Source: an uncultured Acetatifactor sp. (lineage in GTDB: Bacteria > Bacillota > Clostridia > Lachnospirales > Lachnospiraceae). Taken from it: a DNA stretch of 42,851 nucleotides. Position numbers and translations under genes: made by a program. Below, piece by piece: positions 1 through 8,232 of this stretch. The stretch spans positions 1 through 42,851 of the forward strand of contig CANQPH010000023.1 in the NCBI GenBank assembly GCA_947625675.1. Reading direction: 5' to 3'. The notes under the pieces are model-generated. The model was not told where the DNA came from. It saw nothing but the letters and a program-made list of their open reading frames with translations, and did not search any database. Positions within the stretch are counted from its first letter, which is position 1, and every line of letters begins with the position of its first letter.

Positions 1-2
1 TG

Positions 3-71
3 AGCTTTGGTTTGACCTGCTTTGGAATCGGATACTCTTTTGGTAAAGATAGTAACAAGACACAAAAATAG
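3..71 (+). CDS. C-terminal tail of a possible holin-like small membrane toxin (partial)
   Basis: An open frame enters from the left edge and ends at TAG 69-71. It encodes about 22 residues: a hydrophobic stretch rich in Phe, Gly and Cys followed by the polar tail GKDSNKTQK. A short hydrophobic segment with a basic, polar tail, followed at once by two structured hairpins, resembles the small holin-like toxins of type I toxin-antitoxin loci in Firmicutes. Only the tail is visible, so the family call is tentative. It could equally be the end of any small membrane protein. Confidence 0.35.
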   Translation, partial: SFGLTCFGIGYSFGKDSNKTQK

Positions 72-104
72 CCGCCCCAGCGTCGCAAGCTAAGCGGCTA
101 TTTT
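65..104 (+). terminator. Hairpin after the partial membrane peptide
   Basis: A perfect 11-bp stem (AAAATAGCCGC at 65-75, GCGGCTATTTT at 94-104) has an 18-nt loop. The left arm overlaps the stop codon of the partial frame. The A and T ends make it usable as a terminator on either strand, as expected where a toxin mRNA and an antisense RNA overlap. Confidence 0.5.
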
Positions 105-146
105 GCGTTTAGATGAACGGGCTAACCGTCTATCGGTAAATCCCAT

Positions 147-179
147 GGGCATCTGTTACCAGCAGGTGCCCTTCTTTAT
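147..179 (+). terminator. Second hairpin with T-rich tail
   Basis: GGGCATCTG (147-155) pairs with CAGGTGCCC (163-171) with one wobble, followed by TTCTTTAT. A small ACCG/CGGT hairpin lies just before it (125-137). With the hairpin at 65-104 this gives a compact structured 3' region typical of a small RNA or type I toxin transcript end. Confidence 0.5.
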
Positions 180-237
180 GTTCAATATATCATATCCTGT
201 GCGGAGTTTCAAGTGTTTTCTTTTCTTTTTCCTGGTA

Positions 238-285
238 TTGTAAAACCCTCCTTTTTGTGGCATAATGAGATAAAAGGAGGGTTTT
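238..285 (+). promoter_or_regulatory. Promoter of the GH3 gene with a perfect 14-bp dyad over the -10
   Basis: TTGTAA (238-243) and CATAAT (261-266) are 17 bp apart, a good housekeeping promoter. A perfect 14-bp inverted repeat, AAAACCCTCCTTTT (242-255) and AAAAGGAGGGTTTT (272-285), brackets the -10. The left arm lies in the promoter spacer and the right arm contains the AGGAGG ribosome binding site of the gene starting at 289. The left arm should lie upstream of the transcription start, so an operator acting on DNA is more likely than an mRNA hairpin. Confidence 0.6.
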
Positions 286-288
286 GCC

Positions 289-2745
289 ATGCAATTAAAG
301 GAGTATGAAAAACAACATAATGCGGCGCTTCGCAGCTATGGCGGGGAATGCTGCGTGCTGCTGAAGAGCAATGGGGATTTTCCCTTGAAGGAGGCGGGCC
401 GGATCGCCCTGTACGGAAGCGGGGCCAGGCAGACCATCAAAGGAGGCACCGGTTCCGGGGAGGTGAATTCCCGTTTTTTCGTGACCATCGAAGAGGGCCT
501 GGAAAACGCCGGATTTCAGATCACTACCCGTTCCTGGCTCAACGCCTATGACAGGGTGCGGGAAGAGGCCCGGAAGAAATTCATCCAGGAGATCAAGGCC
601 AGAGCCAGGAAAAATCATACCATGGCGGTGATCGAGGGAATGGGGGCGGTGATGCCGGAACCGGCCTACGTGCTTCCTCTGGACGGGGAAGGAGACGTGG
701 CCGTGTACGTGTTGTCCCGTATTTCCGGGGAAGGCGCCGACCGGGATCCCGTGGAAGGGGACATCCTGTTAAGCCCCACGGAGCGCAGGGACATTCTGGC
801 CCTGCGGGAAAAATATAAGAAGTTCCTGCTGGTGCTGAACGTGGGCGGGCCGGTGGATCTGTCTTCCGTGGAGGACAAGGTGGACAATATCCTGCTCCTG
901 TCCCAGCTGGGCGTGATGACCGGGGATATTTTCGCAGATCTTTTGCTGGGGAAGTCCTATCCTTCCGGAAAGCTCACCACCACCTGGTCGAAATGGGAAG
1001 ATTACGCCGACCTGGGTGAGTTCGGGGATATCAATGATACCAGATACCGGGAAGGCGTTTACGTGGGGTATCGGTATTTTGACACGGTGGGCAAAAAGGC
1101 CGCCTATCCTTTTGGCTTCGGCCTTTCCTATACGAAATTCGAGATCAATGCAGGAAATATCGCTTCCGAGGGAGAGACGGTCACGGTGACGGCGCAGATT
1201 ACCAACACTGGAAATCGGCCGGGCAAGGAAGTGGTGCAGCTCTACGTGTCCTCTCCGAAGGGAAGGCTGGACAAGCCCTATCAGGCCCTGGCCGCCTGGG
1301 CCAAGACGGAAGAACTGGAGCCGGGAGCTTCCCAGACCCTGGAGCTTTCCTTCCGGCTGTCGGATCTGGCCAGCTTCGATGGGTCCCAGTCCTGTTTCGT
1401 CTGTGAAAAAGGAGATTACATCCTCCGACTGGGCGACAGCAGTGCGGACACTGAAGCCGTTGGAATCCTTCGTCTGGGGGAGGAAGCGGCGGTGCGAAAG
1501 GTGATGGCCTGCCTGGGCACGCCGGATTTCCAGGACTGGAAACCGGGGAAAAGGGCTTCGGGATTTGATTTGTCGGATGGCACCGCCGAGGCGTCCCAAA
1601 TCCCAGTGCTGGAGATCTCCGCTTCCGACCTGCCTTCCGTTACCATCGCCTATGACGGCCCCGAAGAAATCGATCCGGCGGTGGAGAAGTTAAGTGACGA
1701 GCAGCTGGCCTACATGAATGTGGGAGCCTTTGATCCCAAGGGCGGGGCCATGAGCGTGATCGGCAACGCCAGCAGTCAGGTGGCGGGAGCCGCAGGGGAG
1801 ACCACGGGCCAGTTAAAGGAGCAGGGCTTCCCGGCGCTGGTGATGTCCGACGGCCCGGCGGGACTGCGCTTGAGCAAGCAGTTTACCAGGGATGAAAAGG
1901 GAGTGCATCCTGTGGGGGAGACCATGCCCGCCACCATCCTGGAATTCATGCCGAAGCCCCTTGTCTGGCTTATGAGCCTGATGAATCCGAAGCCCAAGGC
2001 GGGACAGACCGTTTATGAGCAATACGCCACCGCCATTCCCATCGGAACAGCCATCGCCCAGAGCTGGAACCTGGAATTTGCCGAAAAGTGCGGGGATCTG
2101 GTGGGGGATGAAATGGAGCGCTTCGGCGTGCATCTGTGGCTGGCTCCGGCGCTGAACATCCACAGGAGCATCCGCTGCGGCAGGAATTTTGAGTATTTTT
2201 CGGAAGATCCACTGATCAGTGGCAAGTTCGCCGCCGCCATCACCCGGGGCGTGCAGAAGCATCCCGGCCGGGGCGCCACCGTCAAGCATTATGCCGCCAA
2301 CAACCAGGAGACCAACCGTTACAACAATAACAGCCAGGTCAGCGAGCGGGCCATGCGGGAGATTTATCTGAAGGGCTTCGAGATCTGCGTGAAGGAGTCC
2401 CAGCCTCATGCCCTGATGACCTCTTATAACTTGTTGAACGGAGAACATACCTCAGAGAGGCGGGATCTCATCGAAGACATCCTGCGCAGCGAGTTCGGCT
2501 ACCAGGGCATCGTCATGACGGACTGGGTCGTCAACGGAGGCACCATGAACAAGGCCTCCATCCATCCTGCGCCCAATGCCGCCAAGGTTGCGGCGGCCGG
2601 CGGAGATCTGTTCATGCCGGGAGGCAAGGGAGATTTCCGGAATATTTTGACTGCCCTGGGGAACGGACAGCTTTCCAGGACGCAGCTTCAGATCAACGCC
2701 ACCAGGGTTTACCGGATGGCGAAGAAGCTGACGGAAGAGTCATAG
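289..2745 (+). CDS. GH3 beta-glucosidase with inverted domain order
   Basis: 818 residues, probably hydrolysing beta-glucosides or related aryl or oligosaccharide glycosides in the cytoplasm, since there is no signal peptide. The domain order is reversed from ordinary GH3 enzymes. The alpha/beta sandwich domain comes first (about 35-290; YGSGARQTIKGGTGSGEVN and PFGFGLSYTKF). A fibronectin-like domain follows (about 300-395; GKEVVQLYVS). The TIM barrel is last (about 455-815; SDGPAGLR, GRNFEYFSEDP, KHYAANNQE). The nucleophile is D745 in GIVMTDWV. Inverted GH3 enzymes are known from Ruminococcus and Butyrivibrio, so this is a family trait and not a rearrangement artefact. The start at 289 has AGGAGGG at a proper distance. 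The substrate cannot be read from sequence. Confidence 0.92.
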   Translation: MQLKEYEKQHNAALRSYGGECCVLLKSNGDFPLKEAGRIALYGSGARQTIKGGTGSGEVNSRFFVTIEEGLENAGFQITTRSWLNAYDRVREEARKKFIQEIKARARKNHTMAVIEGMGAVMPEPAYVLPLDGEGDVAVYVLSRISGEGADRDPVEGDILLSPTERRDILALREKYKKFLLVLNVGGPVDLSSVEDKVDNILLLSQLGVMTGDIFADLLLGKSYPSGKLTTTWSKWEDYADLGEFGDINDTRYREGVYVGYRYFDTVGKKAAYPFGFGLSYTKFEINAGNIASEGETVTVTAQITNTGNRPGKEVVQLYVSSPKGRLDKPYQALAAWAKTEELEPGASQTLELSFRLSDLASFDGSQSCFVCEKGDYILRLGDSSADTEAVGILRLGEEAAVRKVMACLGTPDFQDWKPGKRASGFDLSDGTAEASQIPVLEISASDLPSVTIAYDGPEEIDPAVEKLSDEQLAYMNVGAFDPKGGAMSVIGNASSQVAGAAGETTGQLKEQGFPALVMSDGPAGLRLSKQFTRDEKGVHPVGETMPATILEFMPKPLVWLMSLMNPKPKAGQTVYEQYATAIPIGTAIAQSWNLEFAEKCGDLVGDEMERFGVHLWLAPALNIHRSIRCGRNFEYFSEDPLISGKFAAAITRGVQKHPGRGATVKHYAANNQETNRYNNNSQVSERAMREIYLKGFEICVKESQPHALMTSYNLLNGEHTSERRDLIEDILRSEFGYQGIVMTDWVVNGGTMNKASIHPAPNAAKVAAAGGDLFMPGGKGDFRNILTALGNGQLSRTQLQINATRVYRMAKKLTEES

Positions 2746-2758
2746 TAAATTCATAGGA

Positions 2759-2800
2759 GGCGCAAGATTGAAAATGAGAAGACATTTTCAATCTTGTGCC
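2759..2800 (+). repeat. 18-bp hairpin between the GH3 and DUF308 genes
   Basis: Positions 2759-2776 and 2783-2800 form an 18-bp stem with one G-T wobble and a 6-nt loop (AGAAGA). No T-run follows, so it is not a standard intrinsic terminator. It sits 13 nt after the GH3 stop codon and 30 nt before the DUF308 start. It may be an mRNA-stabilising or processing element, or a remnant of an intergenic palindrome. Confidence 0.6.
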
Positions 2801-2829
2801 TGAGCGAAGTGAAAGGAATGGATATAATA

Positions 2830-3390
2830 ATGAAAAGCTTGAAAGACAATCTGAGCAGCATTATCGTATGTTTATTTGAACTCTGCGTGGGAATCCTTCT
2901 GTTCATCGATCCCGTGGAATTCGCATCTGGGATTATCCGGGGAGCTGGCGTGATCCTGGTGCTGGTGGGAGCCTTGAACATCCTGAAATATTTCACTTCG
3001 GAGGTGCTTCTCGCAGTGCAGGGCCAGTATCTTTTCAAGGGGCTGTTGGCGGCGGCCTGCGGCGTGTTCTGCATTTTCCGGGCGAGATGGTTCGTGGCCA
3101 CCTTCTCCATCCTGACCATCGTCTATGCGGTGGCCATCCTGGCGGCGGGCCTGGGCAAGGTGCAGTGGGCCGTGGACATGATCCGGATGAGGCTGAAGGA
3201 GTGGTATTTCTCCGCAGTCAGCGCAGTGCTCTCCATTTTCTGCTCCCTCATCATCCTGGCCAATCCTTTCAGCACCACCAAGGTCCTGTGGCAGTTCACC
3301 GCCGTGGTGCTGATCCTGGAGGCGGTCTTCGACATCATCGTCCTGGTCCGCAACCCGGTGCCCAAGAAGGGCTCATCTACGGATCGCTGA
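2830..3390 (+). CDS. DUF308 / HdeD-like membrane protein
   Basis: 186 residues dominated by six predicted membrane helices (roughly NLSSIIVCLFELCVGILLF, IIRGAGVILVLVGALNIL, LFKGLLAAACGVFCIF, ATFSILTIVYAVAILAAG, WYFSAVSAVLSIFCSLIIL, WQFTAVVLILEAVFDIIVLV). The alternating short loops match the DUF308/HdeD family of small integral membrane proteins, whose function in Firmicutes is not established. ATG at 2830 was chosen because AAAGGA (2812-2817) is 12 nt upstream; the ATG at 2818 abuts that site, and a still earlier start would lie inside the hairpin. It may be co-transcribed with the GH3 gene but need not act with it. Confidence 0.75.
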   Translation: MKSLKDNLSSIIVCLFELCVGILLFIDPVEFASGIIRGAGVILVLVGALNILKYFTSEVLLAVQGQYLFKGLLAAACGVFCIFRARWFVATFSILTIVYAVAILAAGLGKVQWAVDMIRMRLKEWYFSAVSAVLSIFCSLIILANPFSTTKVLWQFTAVVLILEAVFDIIVLVRNPVPKKGSSTDR

Positions 3391-3480
3391 AACTTTATGG
3401 TGCTGGCGTCCATATCCTTGTAGGAAAAAAACTGTTATGATAGAGGCATACAAATCGCAATACCCAAGGAGGAATGGAGA

Positions 3481-5358
3481 ATGGATCAGGGAAAAAGCGG
3501 CTGGGATTTTTATACTGCGAAGGAGCTGAAACCGCTGGGATGGCTGAAAGAGCAGCTGCGGTGCCAGGCGATGGGACTTGCGGGCAATCTGGACAGGGTC
3601 TGGCCGGATGTCCGGGACAGTAAATGGATCGGCGGAGAAAAAGAGGGATGGGAACGAGTGCCCTATTGGCTGGACGGTTTTATCCCTTTGGCTTACCTCC
3701 TGGAGGATTCGGAGATGATCGAGCGGGCGGCGCATTATGTTGATGCCATCATCGGTTTTCAGAAACCGGATGGGTGGATCTGTCCCTGTGAGGAGGAAGA
3801 AAGAAAGGAATATGATACCTGGCCGGTGCTTCTGATCAGCAAGGTGCTGAAAGTGTATTATGACTGTTCCCGGGATGAAAGGATTCCGGGCGTGCTGTAC
3901 AGAACGCTGAAAAATTATTATGAACTATTAAAAGAAGGAAGCATAAAACTTTTTTGTTGGGGAGAATACCGCTGGTTTGAAGGATTTATTGCAATTCGTT
4001 TTCTTTATGAGACCTATCGGGAAGATTGGATCAGAGAGCTGGCGGGAATTCTGCATAAACAGGGAAAAAACTATGATGAATGTATGGAGGCCTGGAAGCG
4101 GCCGTTAAATCAATGGACGCTGGGAACCCATGTCGTAAATCTGGCAATGATGCTGAAGGCGGAGGCTGTCTCCCATGATATCCTGGGGCAGGAATACAGG
4201 GATTTGGCGGAAAAATATTATCAGCTTATCATGGAATATAACGGAACCCCGGTGGGGCTGTTCACCGGAGATGAATGTCTGTCGGGCTTAAGTCCGATAC
4301 AGGGAACGGAGCTTTGCGCCGTGGTGGAGCAAATGTATTCTTATGAACTGTTATACGCCCATACGAAAGATCCTAAGTGGGCGGAAAGACTGGAAGTCAT
4401 TGCTTTTAACGCCTTGCCCGCAGCGTTGAGCGATGATATGTGGGCGCACCAGTATGTGCAGATGAGCAATCAGATCGACTGCAGAAGATTCCCGGGACGT
4501 TCTCTTTTTCGTACCAATGGAGCGGATGCGCACATATTTGGCCTGGAACCTCATTTTGGCTGTTGTACGGCGAATTTCGGACAGGGATGGCCGAAGCTGG
4601 CTCTCTTCGCCTTCCTGCATGATGGCAACAAAATCGTCAATGCCATGCCCGTTCCGTCTGTTCTCAGGACGAAACTGAATCTTCCGGAGGGAGAAGCCAG
4701 GATAAGCATTCGTCTGGAGACGAATTATCCCTTTGATCATACCTTTGTTTATTTGATTGAATCCGATAAAGAAGTCGTTTTCCCGTTCCAGGTAAGGATC
4801 CCCTCTTATGCGAAGCATGTGACGTATACAGGGGAAAATGCGGAGATGGACAGAGAAAATCTGCTGTTTCAGGTTCACGTCTGCGGAGAAAAGAAAATTT
4901 CGATCACCTATGAAGTGGAAGCGGAGTGGAACATGAGGCCGCATAGTCTGCGCACGGCAAAATGGGGTCCACTGATTTTTTCCCTGCCGATCCAATATGA
5001 AAAGATCATGTATGAATATTCGGAAGACGGCGTGGAACGAAAATATCCGTACTGTGATTACGAATATCAAGGAACTTCCGACTGGAACTTTGGGTTTGCA
5101 GATTCTGCGCTGGAATGTCTGCCCCTGTGGAAAGGGGGAGAGCCCTGTTCTGTCGGCACGGTCTTTTCATCCCAAGAACCGCCGGTTGCGCTGAAGGTCA
5201 GAGTCAGGCACATTCCCTGGGGTCTGGAGGAGGGATTTGAACACGTATGCGCTAAAATCCCGGCTTCGAATCAGGGCTACGGACAGGTGAAGGAGGTTCT
5301 GCTGTATCCCTATGGCTGCGCAAAATTGCGAATGACGGAAATGCCAATGGCAACCTGA
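3481..5358 (+). CDS. GH127-type (DUF1680) beta-L-arabinofuranosidase-like hydrolase
   Basis: 625 residues with an all-alpha barrel N-terminal part. Characterised GH127 enzymes bind zinc through Glu-x-Cys and a Cys-Cys pair, one Cys being the nucleophile. The same pattern is here: E277 and C279 in GTELCAVVEQ, and C361-C362 in HFGCCTANFGQGW. No signal peptide, so it probably acts on imported oligosaccharides. Known GH127 activities include beta-L-arabinofuranosidase and, in Bacteroides, aceric acid release from rhamnogalacturonan II. The neighbouring pectin genes make either possible. AAGGAGG precedes ATG 3481; a weak TATGAT lies at 3436-3441 without a convincing -35. It converges on the AraC gene, which may regulate it. 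Confidence 0.85.
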   Translation: MDQGKSGWDFYTAKELKPLGWLKEQLRCQAMGLAGNLDRVWPDVRDSKWIGGEKEGWERVPYWLDGFIPLAYLLEDSEMIERAAHYVDAIIGFQKPDGWICPCEEEERKEYDTWPVLLISKVLKVYYDCSRDERIPGVLYRTLKNYYELLKEGSIKLFCWGEYRWFEGFIAIRFLYETYREDWIRELAGILHKQGKNYDECMEAWKRPLNQWTLGTHVVNLAMMLKAEAVSHDILGQEYRDLAEKYYQLIMEYNGTPVGLFTGDECLSGLSPIQGTELCAVVEQMYSYELLYAHTKDPKWAERLEVIAFNALPAALSDDMWAHQYVQMSNQIDCRRFPGRSLFRTNGADAHIFGLEPHFGCCTANFGQGWPKLALFAFLHDGNKIVNAMPVPSVLRTKLNLPEGEARISIRLETNYPFDHTFVYLIESDKEVVFPFQVRIPSYAKHVTYTGENAEMDRENLLFQVHVCGEKKISITYEVEAEWNMRPHSLRTAKWGPLIFSLPIQYEKIMYEYSEDGVERKYPYCDYEYQGTSDWNFGFADSALECLPLWKGGEPCSVGTVFSSQEPPVALKVRVRHIPWGLEEGFEHVCAKIPASNQGYGQVKEVLLYPYGCAKLRMTEMPMAT

Positions 5359-5367
5359 AGCAATTTT

Positions 5368-6099
5368 TCAGCACTTGCTGTGATAGGCTTTCCAAAAACC
5401 GCTGTAGGATTGATATCCCACTCGTTCTGCAACTGCTGAAAGGCTCATTTTATGGCTTTTCAGCAGTTGTCTGGCGGCGTCCATTCTTCGTGCCGTCACT
5501 TCTTTCCGGAAAGTGTTTCCGGTATGCTGCAGAACTTCCCGTTCCGTTTGTTTGGGAGAGAGGTTCAGCCTCTGGGCCAGATCGGCCAGGGTAATATCCT
5601 TGTCATAATAGTTCGCAAAATATTCATGAATAATGAATCCCCGATCCTGCATGGGGATGATCTGGACATCCGGTTCCTGAACCAAATAACTGCAGACCAG
5701 GGCTAAATAAGCGGACAATCGGGTGCAGTCTCCCGTATTGGAGTAACGATGTATTTCTGAAAGCAGATTGGATATAATACCCGCTGGTAATTGAATTTTC
5801 TGAAAGGTGTCCAGAGGAAGGCTTAACTGAAAAGCGCAGGAGAGTGCGTTGCCCCTCGGGGTACAATGGAAGATGTAGGGAGGGATCGCCAGCATATCCC
5901 CGGGAACGCTGTGAACGATGGTGTTATCGATGATGTATTCCTGCTCTCCCTGCTCAATGAGGTGTATCTCTGTATATTTATGTTTATGCAGGGTGGAGAC
6001 GGGAAGTTGGAACTCAAAAAAACCTTTCTGCATAAATATGGACACATTTACGCCGGCGACGTTGATCGTGATTTCCTTAGTGGTCAATAAACCGTTCAT
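5368..6099 (-). CDS. AraC-family transcriptional regulator
   Basis: 243 residues. The N-terminal half (about 10-140) is a cupin-like sensor domain (HKHKYTEIHLIEQGEQEYII, then GDMLAIPPYIFH). The C-terminal part (about 160-243) has two helix-turn-helix motifs (DITLADLAQRLNLSPKQTER and MSLSAVAERVGYQSYSGFW). This pattern is typical of AraC regulators of sugar operons. The ATG at 6099 was preferred over the more upstream in-frame start because AGGAAGGAG lies directly before it. It is divergent from the seven-gene pectin run and convergent with the GH127 gene. It probably controls both, with an oligosaccharide or keto-sugar as effector (inference). The C-terminus is slightly short, ending soon after the second HTH. 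Confidence 0.88.
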   Translation of the reverse strand: MNGLLTTKEITINVAGVNVSIFMQKGFFEFQLPVSTLHKHKYTEIHLIEQGEQEYIIDNTIVHSVPGDMLAIPPYIFHCTPRGNALSCAFQLSLPLDTFQKIQLPAGIISNLLSEIHRYSNTGDCTRLSAYLALVCSYLVQEPDVQIIPMQDRGFIIHEYFANYYDKDITLADLAQRLNLSPKQTEREVLQHTGNTFRKEVTARRMDAARQLLKSHKMSLSAVAERVGYQSYSGFWKAYHSKC

Positions 6100-6131
6100 G
6101 AAATTCTCCTTCCTGCGACATTTCCTGATTA

Positions 6132-6153
6132 GACATTTTTTCATAAAAATGTC
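6132..6153. promoter_or_regulatory. Perfect 9-bp dyad between araC-type gene and pectin operon
   Basis: GACATTTTT (6132-6140) and AAAAATGTC (6145-6153) with a 4-nt centre form a perfect inverted repeat in the 128-bp divergent intergenic region. It is 33 bp upstream of the AraC start and 12 bp upstream of the forward -35-like sequence. It could be an operator or a hairpin in the regulator's leader. AraC proteins often bind direct repeats, so another factor may be involved. Confidence 0.4.
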
Positions 6154-6164
6154 CAGCTTGCTTA

Positions 6165-6191
6165 TTGAATACTTTGGCGGTTTAGTATAAT
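6165..6191 (+). promoter_or_regulatory. Probable promoter of the pectin/keto-sugar operon
   Basis: TATAAT at 6186-6191 is a perfect -10. The nearest -35-like hexamer, TTGAAT (6165-6170), is only 15 bp away, two short of ideal. A suboptimal spacer fits a promoter that needs an activator such as the adjacent AraC protein. AGAGGAAAA precedes the ATG at 6228. Confidence 0.5.
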
Positions 6192-6227
6192 ATTATCATA
6201 GTAGAATGAAAAAAGAAAGAGGAAAAC

Positions 6228-7325
6228 ATGAAAATAGAACTCTTGGGTGCCCCCAAAGTTATCATGAGCAACCCGGAAAGTATTCATAATTACTTTGCCT
6301 GGCCCAGTATTGCCAGGTTGCAGAATGGGAAAATTGCGGTTGTCGCTTCGGGATACCGCATTGGACATATATGTCCTTTTGGGAAAGCTGTTATCGCTTA
6401 CAGTGAAGATGAAGGAGAAACCTATACTGCTCCGGCGCCGGTAATTGATACGGTATTGGATGACAGGGATGCGGGAATCTGTACCTTTGGAGAATCAGGA
6501 GTAGTTCTCACTTCCTTTAATGTATCCGCTGCCTTTGTCAGAAATTTTCATAAAGAGCATCCTTATCGGGAAAAGTATGTGAACGCTTATCTTGACCAAG
6601 TGAGCGAAGAGGAAGAGAGAAAAGCGAGCTCCACGTATCGGATCAGCCGGGATTGCGGCGTGACTTTTGGAAAGCTTTACAGGTCCCCGATCACTTCTCC
6701 CCATGGTCCTTTGGAGTTAAAAAACGGCACGGTGCTTTGGGTGGGACGCACGCATAATCCCAATGATGAATTCCTTCGAGGCAGGGATTTTATCCGGGCT
6801 TATAAAATGGATCTGAACGGCGGCATGGAATTTGTAGGAGAGATAGAAAGCATTTATGATGAGGAGGGCAATCAGATTCTTTCCTGCGAACCTCATACCG
6901 TGGAGCTTGCGGACGGACGGCTGTTGTGTCAGTTCCGGGGCCAGTCCCTGGATAACAGGGTGTTCACGGTCTATCAGTCGGAATCCGCCGATGAAGGGAA
7001 GCATTGGACAGTTCCCCGCAGGCTTCTGGATGCGAGAGGAGGTGCTCCGGCTCATTTGCTGAGACATTCTTCGGGAACTTTGGTTTCCGTATATGGTTAT
7101 CGCGAGGCGCCTTACGGAATCCGTACCATGTTCAGCTCTGACGGAAGTGAATGGGATACGGGCTATGTGTTGTATGCATCGAAGCTGGGTTTGATACCCG
7201 GAGGAGATATCGGGTATCCGGCCTCATTAGAGCTGCGGGACGGTACCATATTGACGGTATTTTATGCACATCCCGAAGAGAACGGTCCGGCGGTGATTCT
7301 GCAGCAGAGATGGCGATTTGAGTAG
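6228..7325 (+). CDS. BNR-repeat sialidase-like glycoside hydrolase
   Basis: 365 residues forming a six-bladed propeller of the sialidase type. Four Asp-box-like motifs (S-x-D-x-G-x-x-W/F) are visible: SEDEGETY (59-66), SRDCGVTF, SADEGKHW and SSDGSEW. WPSIARLQNGK near residue 25 resembles the start of the first blade. There is no signal peptide or carbohydrate-binding module, so it acts inside the cell. Sialidase-fold enzymes release sialic acid or related keto-deoxy acids such as Kdo. No nanE, nanK or nanA-type operon surrounds it, whereas GH28 and GH105 genes do. A keto-deoxy sugar from pectin is therefore a better guess than sialic acid (inference). It is followed after 18 bp by a DapA-family lyase that could process the released acid. 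Confidence 0.75.
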   Translation: MKIELLGAPKVIMSNPESIHNYFAWPSIARLQNGKIAVVASGYRIGHICPFGKAVIAYSEDEGETYTAPAPVIDTVLDDRDAGICTFGESGVVLTSFNVSAAFVRNFHKEHPYREKYVNAYLDQVSEEEERKASSTYRISRDCGVTFGKLYRSPITSPHGPLELKNGTVLWVGRTHNPNDEFLRGRDFIRAYKMDLNGGMEFVGEIESIYDEEGNQILSCEPHTVELADGRLLCQFRGQSLDNRVFTVYQSESADEGKHWTVPRRLLDARGGAPAHLLRHSSGTLVSVYGYREAPYGIRTMFSSDGSEWDTGYVLYASKLGLIPGGDIGYPASLELRDGTILTVFYAHPEENGPAVILQQRWRFE

Positions 7326-7343
7326 AAAAGGATGGAATCGATT

Positions 7344-8216
7344 ATGAAATTCAAAGGGGTAATGCCGGCTCTGGTCACACCTTTGACAAAAGAAGAAAAA
7401 CTCAATGTTCCAGTACTTTGTACCCTGGTAGAGGATCTGCTCATGCAGGGCGCAGACGGTTTTTATATTGGAGGAGCTTCGGGAGAAGGAGTTTCTCTTA
7501 ACCGGGAGACCAGAGAATGCCTGGCAGAGTCCGTGATCGAACAGGTGGGACATCGGAAGCCCTGCATCGTACATATTGCGTCCATCCATCTGCAGGAGGC
7601 TCTCAGTCTGGCCAGGCATGCGGAAAAGTGCGGCGCAGAAGGAATTTCTGCCATTCCGCCGCTCTATTTCTCTTATGATGAAGAGGATATTTACGGTTAT
7701 TATAAAGCCATTGCGAAAGCGGTGCATATACCGGTGATGATTTATTACAATCAGGCCGCCGGGCTGCGCTTTACGGCGAAGATGGCCGCCAGATTGTATG
7801 AGATTGAAAATGTCACCTCCATAAAATGGACAAGCTCGGATTATTTTGAGATGATGCTGTTGAAGGATTTTACGCACGGAGAAATGAATATTATGAACGG
7901 CTGTGATGAAATGCTGCTGATGGGCCTGAACGCGGGGGCGGACGGAGGAATTGGATTGAGCTATAATTTCATGCTGCCCAAGATCAAGGCCATTTACGAT
8001 AACTTCATCAGGGAAGATCAAAAAGCAGCACAGGATGCGCAGAGAGAGGCAAACAGGGTGATTCAAGTGCTGGCCCAGTACGCTCTGATCCCTGCAACGA
8101 AAGTGATTCTTGAAGGAATGGGATATCAGGTGGGCAACGGCGTCTTTCCTATGAAGCGTTATGGGGAGGAAGAGAAGGAGGTTCTGTTGAACAAGATCAG
8201 AGCCGTGGGACTCTGA
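7344..8216 (+). CDS. DapA/NanA-family class I aldolase or lyase
   Basis: 290 residues, a complete TIM barrel of the dihydrodipicolinate synthase / N-acetylneuraminate lyase family, which uses a lysine Schiff base with pyruvate or a 2-keto acid. K161 in SIKWTSSD is the catalytic lysine. The tyrosine of the family is at 134-135 (IYYNQAAG). The phosphate-loop analogue reads GGASGEG, closer to the GGSTGE of sialic acid lyases than to the GTTGE of true DapA. Biosynthetic DapA is therefore unlikely. Cleavage of a 2-keto-3-deoxy acid to pyruvate plus an aldose fits the context. ATG 7344 has AAAGGA ten bases upstream; an ATG at 7332 sits on that site. Second gene of the operon. Confidence 0.85.
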   Translation: MKFKGVMPALVTPLTKEEKLNVPVLCTLVEDLLMQGADGFYIGGASGEGVSLNRETRECLAESVIEQVGHRKPCIVHIASIHLQEALSLARHAEKCGAEGISAIPPLYFSYDEEDIYGYYKAIAKAVHIPVMIYYNQAAGLRFTAKMAARLYEIENVTSIKWTSSDYFEMMLLKDFTHGEMNIMNGCDEMLLMGLNAGADGGIGLSYNFMLPKIKAIYDNFIREDQKAAQDAQREANRVIQVLAQYALIPATKVILEGMGYQVGNGVFPMKRYGEEEKEVLLNKIRAVGL

Positions 8217-8232
8217 AAAGGAGGATTGCTGC

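Noticed and set aside
2759..2800. Terminator after the GH3 gene
   Set aside because: Strong stem but no T-run on the plus strand.
6228..8216. Sialic acid catabolic operon
   Set aside because: No nanE, nanK, nagA or nagB and no sialic acid transporter; the neighbours are pectin genes. Kept only as an alternative.
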